From Calditrichaceae bacterium (GTDB lineage: Bacteria > Calditrichota > Calditrichia > RBG-13-44-9 > J075), in assembly GCA_013360445.1 (NCBI GenBank), contig JABWBP010000021.1:22964-86963 (forward strand): a stretch of DNA of 64,000 bases, read 5' to 3'. How positions within the stretch are numbered: the first letter of the stretch is position 1; every line of letters starts with the position of its first letter. Under the pieces are notes generated by a model. That model made no database searches, had not been told where the DNA came from, and saw only the letters and a list, made by a program, of their open reading frames with translations. The position numbers and the translations under genes were made by a program. This document shows positions 42,056 through 48,971 of this stretch, one piece after another.

Positions 42056-44266
42056 CTACAGAAGCTCATAATATTCCCCGAAATCGGCTTTTTCGCACAG
42101 CTTGCCCATCTTCTGGAATTCCCGTTTGGCCGCCAGTATCAGGTGCTTCATTCCCACCGCCTGGCCGTTATCCGCCGCAAAAAAGGCCGCCGCGAGGGCA
42201 ATATTGCGGATATTCCCCCCGGCCAATTCAAACTGACGGGCCATGAAGTTCAAATCCACCCCCGGCTCCAGCCGGGTTTCCCGCGGCCAGATGCCCTTCC
42301 AGATGCGGCGGCGATGCTCCTCTTCCGGGAAAGGAAACTCGATGATGAAGCGGATGCGCCGGGTAAAGGCCTCGTCGATGTTCTTGCGCAGGTTGGAGGC
42401 CAGGATGGTAATGCCTTCGTATTCTTCCATTTTTTGCAGCAGATAGGCGATCTCAATGTTGGCGTAGCGGTCGTGGGCGTCTTTCACTTCCGATCGTTTG
42501 CCTAACAGGGCGTCGGCCTCGTCGAAGAACAGGATCGCGTTGCTGTGCTCCGCTTCGTTGAAAATGCGGTTGAGATTTTTCTCGGTCTCCCCGATATATT
42601 TGCTCACCACCGCGGATAGATCTATTTTGTAGAGGTCCAATCCTAACTCGTTGGCGATCACCTCCGCGGCCATGGTTTTCCCGGTGCCGCTCTGCCCGGC
42701 AAACAGGGCGTTGATGCCTTTTCCCAGGGAGAGTTTTCCGGCAAACCCCCACTCGTTCATCACCCGGTGGCGGTACTTGACCTGGTTGGCCAGTTCGCGC
42801 AGTTGCTGCAGCGGCTCCCTGGGCAACACAAGGTCATTCCAGCGGTAATTGGGGGTAATTTTGCGCGCCAGGTGCGACAGTCTCGGCTGCGATTGCACCC
42901 GGCTGGCCGCCACAAGGTCGGGCAGGGTCACCCGGGGGTTTTCCGGGTCGCGCACCCGGGCGGACTGGCGCGCCTGGCTCACCGCGCTGGCAATCTGCCC
43001 GCCGGTGAGGTCGAAGCGGGCGGTCAGGTGGGAAATTTCCGCGGCGCAGTTTTCCGCTTCACGCTGGAGGAACATTTGCCAGAGCACGTTCTGCTGTTGA
43101 TAATCCGGCGCGGGAACTTCAATCGGGCAGATTTCTGTTAGATCAAGCCCCGGGAGGGAGAGCGGTTTTTCGCCGATCAGGAAGGCCAACCAACCGGTTT
43201 CGTGAATTTCCCTGATGAGGTCGGCCAGGAGGAGCGACTGTTCCGCTTCCTGGTTTTCCGGCCCCTCGGAAATATCAAAAGCGATAGCGCAGGGCTGCAA
43301 AATCCCTTCCCGCAGAATTAGCTGAATGTTTTCTCGGAAGCTATCGCGCTGGTGCAGCAAGCGACGCAGGTTCACCACGCACAGGGGGATTTCCGCCTCG
43401 CTGCACAGCGCCCGCAGGAGGATTTTTTTGCCGCTGCCGGGCCGCCCGTAAAAGTGCAAAATCGCAGAATGATCTTGTGAAGTGGAATTCTTCAGCGCCG
43501 CATGAAACAGCTTTTGGACGCGGGTTTTCAAGTCTTCAGCGATCACCACCCCGTCCCTGTCTATGGGAGGAAAAAATTCCAGGAACGGTTTCAGACGCGG
43601 ATCGGGAGCGTTGTTGAGAAGGGCGCAATAAACCAACCGCGGATCCGCCTTTAAATATTGCAGGCTTACCGAGGGGCCGGCCTCGCCCGGCAGGGTTTCG
43701 ACCAGGCCGAAGCGCAGCAGGGCGGCATGAGGGTGAAAAAAATTCAGGTAACTGAAACGCTCCTCTTTGTCCGGCCCGCAGAGTAAATCCAGCAGCAGGT
43801 TTACTCCGGGGATTTTTTTATTCAGATCGTTTTGCAGATAGGCGTAGATTTTTTCATAGCGGTTGTCCACCTGGGGGGCCAGGCTTAGCAGCAGGGCGTG
43901 GTACTCGAAGCCGCTCAGGCCGAAGCGCCGCCGGATTTCCGCCAGCGGCAAATACACCTCCCGGCGGAGGCTTTCCTCCATCTTGCGGTCTATTTTCTGC
44001 CGCAGGCCGGAAAGGCTGGTTTTCTGGGGAATATTTGCGGAATCAAGGCCCGGCGAAACTTCTTCGTTCAAAAAAGCGGGGTGCTGAATGATTTGCTCGA
44101 TCTCTTCATCAGAAATATAAAAACCGGAAAATTTGTCAAATTTTTGGTAGGGGGCAACGGCTCGCATGGTGCGGATATATTCATACAGCAGGTGATTGAT
44201 CCACAACAGCTCTTCCCGCAAATGGGCAAACGAATTTTGATAAAAATCAACTGCGGCTGACGCCAT
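42056..44266 (-). CDS. AAA+ ATPase of the eCIS (Afp15-like)
   Basis: 736 residues. The N-terminal 260 are helical. A first, degenerate AAA domain has FYGRPGSGKK near residue 282. The second is complete: Walker A AGQSGTGKT near 525, Walker B AILFFDEADALLG near 580, and sensor and arginine-finger text (NLRKNIDEAFTRRIRFIIEF). It matches the AAA+ ATPase found in nearly all eCIS loci, which is needed for assembly. It starts the main gene block; only a small protein and the sigma-54-type promoter lie before it. Confidence 0.94.
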   Translation of the reverse strand: MASAAVDFYQNSFAHLREELLWINHLLYEYIRTMRAVAPYQKFDKFSGFYISDEEIEQIIQHPAFLNEEVSPGLDSANIPQKTSLSGLRQKIDRKMEESLRREVYLPLAEIRRRFGLSGFEYHALLLSLAPQVDNRYEKIYAYLQNDLNKKIPGVNLLLDLLCGPDKEERFSYLNFFHPHAALLRFGLVETLPGEAGPSVSLQYLKADPRLVYCALLNNAPDPRLKPFLEFFPPIDRDGVVIAEDLKTRVQKLFHAALKNSTSQDHSAILHFYGRPGSGKKILLRALCSEAEIPLCVVNLRRLLHQRDSFRENIQLILREGILQPCAIAFDISEGPENQEAEQSLLLADLIREIHETGWLAFLIGEKPLSLPGLDLTEICPIEVPAPDYQQQNVLWQMFLQREAENCAAEISHLTARFDLTGGQIASAVSQARQSARVRDPENPRVTLPDLVAASRVQSQPRLSHLARKITPNYRWNDLVLPREPLQQLRELANQVKYRHRVMNEWGFAGKLSLGKGINALFAGQSGTGKTMAAEVIANELGLDLYKIDLSAVVSKYIGETEKNLNRIFNEAEHSNAILFFDEADALLGKRSEVKDAHDRYANIEIAYLLQKMEEYEGITILASNLRKNIDEAFTRRIRFIIEFPFPEEEHRRRIWKGIWPRETRLEPGVDLNFMARQFELAGGNIRNIALAAAFFAADNGQAVGMKHLILAAKREFQKMGKLCEKADFGEYYELL

Positions 44267-44341
44267 GTATATTTACTCCCGCTAATTGAAAGGGAAAGCG
44301 CCCTTAAAAAACCCGCCCTTTCTCTGGAAGAAGGCCCTGCC

Positions 44342-44554
44342 TTACTCCTCGAGAATTGCGCTCCGTTGTTGGTACTCCTCACGAACCCGGTACCAGGGGT
44401 CTCCGTTCGCCTCCTGGCGAATTTCGATAATGCCGAGGGAGATGAGGTGCTGGAGATTCTTGAGAATGATGTTGGAGAGGCGTTCAAGCTCTTTCTCGTA
44501 CACCCCTAAGAGAATGCCGTCGAGGCGGTCTTTATGGTCGGTTCGCGATTGCAA
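44342..44554 (-). CDS. Small winged-helix-like protein, non-ATG start
   Basis: 70 residues from TTG 44554, with no ATG available. The frame stays open to 44602, and a CTG near 44590 with AAGGA upstream would add RLEEFDKNICRKIFDY, which looks like genuine protein. The core YEKELERLSNIILKNLQHLI followed by SLGIIEIRQEANGDPWYRVR is typical of a winged helix with a beta wing. It lies between the predicted promoter and the ATPase gene, so it would be the first gene of the eCIS operon. It might be an autoregulator or an assembly factor; no family name is claimed. Confidence 0.5.
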   Translation of the reverse strand: MQSRTDHKDRLDGILLGVYEKELERLSNIILKNLQHLISLGIIEIRQEANGDPWYRVREEYQQRSAILEE

Positions 44555-44629
44555 GTAATCGAAGATCTTTCTGCAGATATTTTTATCGAACTCTTCCAGT
44601 CTTATAGTCCTTTTTTAGCCTTTTGAATG

Positions 44630-44645
44630 AACAAAAGCTGTTCCA
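44630..44645 (-). promoter_or_regulatory. Sigma-54-type -24/-12 promoter of eCIS operon
   Basis: On the minus strand the text is TGGAAC-AGCTT-TTGTT, against the consensus TGGCAC-N5-TTGCW. It has five of six and three of four key bases with exact spacing, though the -12 C is T. It lies about 30-45 bases before the first possible start codon of the operon. A sigma-54 activator gene lies upstream of it on the same strand. GTCG-N8-CGAC at 44713-44728 could be an activator site. The gap 44603-44959 holds no other gene that I can support. Confidence 0.5.
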
Positions 44646-44864
44646 GTTTTGTAAGCGCGGCGTTTCACCCCTGTTTTTAAAGGTGTTATGTGGATTTCAA
44701 CGATCCCCAAAAGTCGGCGAACTGCGACGGAAAAATCATGGCGTTTTTTAGAGGAATTAAGGAAAAAAGACGGGCTTAAAAGAGAAATCAGGGGGGACAA
44801 ATTTTACCCGCCGGGGCAAAAAAACATCGCAGCGGGATTAATGACTGATGTTACGCATTAACAA

Positions 44865-44900
44865 CTCGTTCACCAGCCGCCCCTCCGGGGGTGGAACGAG
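44865..44900. repeat. Hairpin with GGAACGAG stem
   Basis: CTCGTTC (44865-44871) pairs with the end of GTGGAACGAG (44891-44900); an inner CCCC/GGGG stem extends it. It is related to the hairpin at 18243-18271. It follows the stop of the sigma-54 activator gene by about 60 bases and may end its transcript, although T-runs are lacking. Confidence 0.5.
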
Positions 44901-44959
44901 AATGTGCTGCACAACCTCAGTTAAAGAGTTATTGTGTTCGGGTGTTTTAATGTTGCTTT

Positions 44960-46339
44960 TTAATGGCGAAAATCGGCGGGATCGAGTTTGTATTTCTTTA
45001 ACAGCCGGGAAAAAGCGCGGCGGTCCTGGCAGGCGAACTGCGCTGCATGGGTAATGTTGCCGTTGCTGATCGTCAGGGCGTTCGCCAGATAGTCTCGTTC
45101 GAACTTTTTCAGAGCGTTTTGCTTGGCGGTCTTAAATGATTCCAGGTAGTTCTGCGGCGAGCCGGCGAGCTTGTTCACATTGAGGTCCTCCGGGTTGATC
45201 CAATCCGTCTGCAGGGTTACTACCGCCTCCTGGATCACGTTTTCCAATTCCCGGATGTTTCCCGGCCAGTCATTGTGCAGCAATTTCAGCATACCTGCCG
45301 GGCGGATTCCCTTTACCGGTTTGTTATATAGCAGGGAATAGCGCTCTAAAAAATATTGCGCCAGCAGGGGAATATCCTCTTTGCGGTCGCGCAAAGGCGG
45401 CAGAGAAATTTGCACCACGTTCAAACGATAGAATAAATCCTCCCGGAAATGTTGCTTTTTGACCAGTTCCCATAGATTCTCTTTTGCGGCGGCAATTACC
45501 CGTACGTCCGCCGCTATATAATCGGAGGCGCCCAGGGGTTTATATTTTTTTTCTTCCAGAAAACGGAGCAATTTTACCTGGGCGGAGAGCGCCAGGGACT
45601 CCACTTCGTCGAGAAACAGGGTGCCGCCGTCTGCTGCCGCAACCAGGCCGGCCTGTGAGGTATCGGCGTGGGTATAAGCTCCTTTTTTGTGCCCAAACAA
45701 CTCATTCTCGAATAATTCCCGGGGAATGGCCCCGCAATTGAGGGGAACAAAGGGTTTTTTTGAACGGGGGCTGAGAAAATGAATGATTCTGGCGCTGAGC
45801 TCCTTGCCCGTTCCGGTTTGTCCGGAAAGCAAAACGGTAACGTCATAAGGGGCAACCCGGCAAATTTTCTGTTTTACGTTGAGCAGGCGGGCAGAATTGC
45901 CAATAAATAATTGAGAGCCTAAATGAGTCCGTACTTTGTCAGGCAGGGGCTGGGAGGCGGTTATTGGCTCGTGGGGAAGAAATTTGTAGAGGTGCAGTAA
46001 AATATCCTGCCGGGTAACCGGGGTGGTAATAAAACTCCAGGAACACTCCCGCAAGATATCGCATTCGCTGCACGGCAGAAGTCTATCGACGATCCCGACC
46101 ACGGGAATGGTCTTGTAAGTTTCGAAAAGAGTGCGATAGTCTGTTTTAAGCGAGGCTTGATCACAACATTGGAAAAGCGCAAAGATTAAATCGGGGCGGC
46201 AATCTTTTGTTGCGCCTTTTATTTCCCGATGCTGAATGGTGCGGCACAGACAATCCGCTTCACTTTGGATAATTGCGGCGATCCTTTCCGATTCCCCGCT
46301 CCGGAAGGGATCGAAAATCAATATTGTAAAGGGTGACAT
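44960..46339 (-). CDS. Sigma-54 enhancer-binding activator with Cys-rich pseudo-receiver
   Basis: 459 residues of the NtrC class. The N-terminal 120 look like a receiver fold but lack the phosphorylated Asp (RPDLIFALFQ at the usual place). Instead there are eight Cys in the first 100 residues (C30, C32, C47, C58, C59, C90, C93, C99), with LPCSECDILREC as a tight cluster. The AAA+ domain has Walker A SGQTGTGKE near 176, ELFGHKKGAYTHA in the place of the GAFTGA loop, GGTLFLDEVESL, and REDLFYRLNVVQISLPPLRD. The C-terminus is a Fis-type HTH (NGNITHAAQFACQDRRAFSR). It probably switches on the eCIS operon from the -24/-12 site, with redox or metal as a possible signal. Confidence 0.9.
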   Translation of the reverse strand: MSPFTILIFDPFRSGESERIAAIIQSEADCLCRTIQHREIKGATKDCRPDLIFALFQCCDQASLKTDYRTLFETYKTIPVVGIVDRLLPCSECDILRECSWSFITTPVTRQDILLHLYKFLPHEPITASQPLPDKVRTHLGSQLFIGNSARLLNVKQKICRVAPYDVTVLLSGQTGTGKELSARIIHFLSPRSKKPFVPLNCGAIPRELFENELFGHKKGAYTHADTSQAGLVAAADGGTLFLDEVESLALSAQVKLLRFLEEKKYKPLGASDYIAADVRVIAAAKENLWELVKKQHFREDLFYRLNVVQISLPPLRDRKEDIPLLAQYFLERYSLLYNKPVKGIRPAGMLKLLHNDWPGNIRELENVIQEAVVTLQTDWINPEDLNVNKLAGSPQNYLESFKTAKQNALKKFERDYLANALTISNGNITHAAQFACQDRRAFSRLLKKYKLDPADFRH

Positions 46340-46809
46340 CGGCGGCTCCTTTTGTCACTTGGATTGTCGATCCGGGCTTTGGTCAGCGTTTTCTGCCCCT
46401 CAACCAAACCGTTTTACAACAACCTCTTATGAAAAAAAGGAGAGTTCTTCCTGGCCATTCCTCTCAAAATTCTTCACAGTGCAGTCGATTTTTTTGAAGA
46501 TCGAGATATATGGTGTATATCGTAACCGTTCAAAGGTAATATGGGCTTTCTCCGATTCAAAGCAGAAATTTGCCGCTGCAAAGGGAACGCATGGCATGAA
46601 GTAATTAGATCAGCAACCCTGAACGCAACGCGCCAACCTTTCCGCGATCATGTGACTTTCCTTATTCCGGATTGGTAATGCGCAGCAGGTTGATTCTGTA
46701 ACTTTTGTCACTGTCATGTATGTGAAACAAGGTTTAACTTGAACCAAACCATTGGTGGAGAACCCATACGTGAAAAATTAATTTCATCATTATAAAAGGG
46801 GAACGCCTT
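46340..46809. other. Divergent intergenic region with one palindrome
   Basis: 470 bases between the activator gene and the plus-strand surface protein. The A+T-rich palindrome GATATA-TGGTG-TATATC (46505-46521) may be an operator. I found no convincing -35/-10 or -24/-12 site for the plus-strand gene. The text TTTGTCAC occurs at both 46355 and 46702. No gene was seen. Confidence 0.35.
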
Positions 46810-48954
46810 ATGAAGAGAATCTTATTGTTTTTCTTTCTGGCTTTATCTCTGAATATTTGGGGGAAAGAGGATTTCTGGCAGCAAGCCGGGGAGCTTTGGG
46901 GAGGCAGAATCGACAGGATTGCCATACACGCCGGAAACATATACGCCATTCGCTCTTCCAATGTCTATCTCTCCACCGACGGGGGAGATAACTGGACAGG
47001 CATCACCGGGAGCGGGGTTCTCAATATTAATTGCCTGGCGATTAACCCTTCCGGCCATCTGTATCTTGGGGTCAGCCACCTGGGAGTTTGGTGGACCACC
47101 AATAACGGAATTACCTGGTCGAACAATCAAATTACCCATAACCCCCACACCGGCCTGGGCGCAACGATCGCCTCCATCGGCATCAACTCCCAGGGGCATA
47201 TATACACCCACAGTTTCCGCTCTTTCGACGGGGGCGTTAGCTGGCAGGAAATAACCCCGCCTTCGTTCATCAGGACCTTTGCGTTCGGATCCCCGAATAA
47301 AATTTTCGGAGGAACCTATGACGGGGTGTACCTCTCCACAGATAACGGCGCTTCCTGGACCGCCCGCAACGCCGGCATCGGAAATATCCCCCTCAACGCC
47401 CTGCTGCTTGACGCCGACGGCCATTTCTATGCCGGTTCCGCCGGAGCCGGCATTTTCTATTCTTCCGATGAGGGCGTAAGTTGGACTCCCCGCAACTCCG
47501 GGTTAGGCTCCCTCGACGTCAGCAGCCTGGCGAGAGGGCCTGCCGGAGAGGTGTATGCCGGAACCGGGAGCCAGGGAGTTTACCGCTCAACCGACCAGGG
47601 CCTCACCTGGGCGCCGGTTAATGGAGACCTCCCCGATCTGCACGTGCGAACCATTGCGGTTGACGTGAATTCTGAATTATACATCGGAACGGATGGCGGG
47701 GGGATTTTCAAATCAACCGACGCCGGCAATACCTGGAGCGCGAAAAACCGGAATATCAATGTTGAGAATTTGAATGCCGCCCTGGAAACCGGGAGCAATG
47801 GTTTGCTCCTGGCAACGGGGGGAAGCGGAATTTTCCACTCCCCGGACGGGCATGGGGGATGGTCGCTTAAAAACGCCGGGCTGGCAAATCTTTATGTGAC
47901 TGATCTGAAAGCCGGCGCTATCGGAGATTTTTTTGCGGGCACTTTTGCCGGGGTGTTCCGCTCTACCGACGCCGGGGAAAGCTGGTTTCCGGCAAACAAC
48001 GGCATCGAGAATGAAAATATTGCCCAAATTGAATCCGTTCCCTCGGGCCGTTTGTACCTGCTCGCCAATATCCAGTCCACCGGCAGGCTGTTTTACTCCG
48101 ATGACAACGGAGCCAATTGGGAGCAGATTCCGGTGGGCAATAATGATATTTTTGTCCGCTCCCTGGCGGTCGATTCCCAGGGACAGCTCTTTCTCTCCGC
48201 CTTCGATTTCTTTCTGAACGGTCTCATTCTGATCTCCAACGACGGCGGCGCTACCTGGTCCGATACCGTCTTAACATCACTCACCACCGGCAGTTTTTTA
48301 GCAATCGACCACCGCGACCGTTTATATGCGGTGTTCGGCGGCAAAGATTTCTTCTTCTCCGATGACGCCGGAGCGACCTGGAATACCCTGGCCACCGCCG
48401 GGCTGCCGGCCAACAGCGCGGTCAACCGCCTGGCTTTTAGCTCCGACCATTCTATTTACGCCGCAACCCTATCGGCAGGCATTTTTTATTTTCAGGAGGG
48501 CGGCAGCAACTGGAGCGCTAAAAATGAGGGACTGCCGGCAGCGAACGGCTTTTATCCCGTCTTCAATTTTCTCTATGTAAACCCGGATGACGTGGTTTTC
48601 GCCGGCACCTATAACGATGGTTTGTTTATCGGCGGAGACACGCCCACTTCCGTCAATGTTCCCGGCCATACCCCGGCGCGATTCTCTTTGCTGCAAAATT
48701 ACCCTAACCCCTTCAATCCTGCCACCACCATTCGCTACGATCTCCCCCACGCAGCACGCATCACGTTATCAATTTACAACCTCCTCGGCCAGAAAGTGGT
48801 TACATTGGTAGATGAATTTCAGAACGCCGGCTCTCAATCTGTGGTGTGGGATGGAAAAGATCGTTCCGGGAAACCGGTTGTAAGCGGGATTTATATCTAC
48901 CGTCTAACCGCCGGGGATTTCCAACAGGCGAATCGTATGTTCCTGGCAAAATAA
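46810..48954 (+). CDS. T9SS-exported BNR-repeat beta-propeller protein
   Basis: 714 residues. The signal peptide is MKRILLFFFLALSLNIWG, with GGGGAA before the ATG. Residues 25-620 are propeller repeats with Asp-box motifs (STDGGDNWTG, SSDEGVSWTP, SSDDAGATWNT-like), as in sortilin or Ycf48-type propellers. The last 85 residues are a T9SS type A sorting domain (LLQNYPNPFNPATTIRYDLP, ITLSIYNLLGQKVVTLVDEF, SGIYIYRLTAGDF). The protein is therefore expected outside the cell or fixed to the surface, in an adhesive or binding role. A second T9SS cargo follows after 17 bases; the two form a plus-strand operon. Confidence 0.92.
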   Translation: MKRILLFFFLALSLNIWGKEDFWQQAGELWGGRIDRIAIHAGNIYAIRSSNVYLSTDGGDNWTGITGSGVLNINCLAINPSGHLYLGVSHLGVWWTTNNGITWSNNQITHNPHTGLGATIASIGINSQGHIYTHSFRSFDGGVSWQEITPPSFIRTFAFGSPNKIFGGTYDGVYLSTDNGASWTARNAGIGNIPLNALLLDADGHFYAGSAGAGIFYSSDEGVSWTPRNSGLGSLDVSSLARGPAGEVYAGTGSQGVYRSTDQGLTWAPVNGDLPDLHVRTIAVDVNSELYIGTDGGGIFKSTDAGNTWSAKNRNINVENLNAALETGSNGLLLATGGSGIFHSPDGHGGWSLKNAGLANLYVTDLKAGAIGDFFAGTFAGVFRSTDAGESWFPANNGIENENIAQIESVPSGRLYLLANIQSTGRLFYSDDNGANWEQIPVGNNDIFVRSLAVDSQGQLFLSAFDFFLNGLILISNDGGATWSDTVLTSLTTGSFLAIDHRDRLYAVFGGKDFFFSDDAGATWNTLATAGLPANSAVNRLAFSSDHSIYAATLSAGIFYFQEGGSNWSAKNEGLPAANGFYPVFNFLYVNPDDVVFAGTYNDGLFIGGDTPTSVNVPGHTPARFSLLQNYPNPFNPATTIRYDLPHAARITLSIYNLLGQKVVTLVDEFQNAGSQSVVWDGKDRSGKPVVSGIYIYRLTAGDFQQANRMFLAK

Positions 48955-48971
48955 CCTGAAGGAGGAAAATC

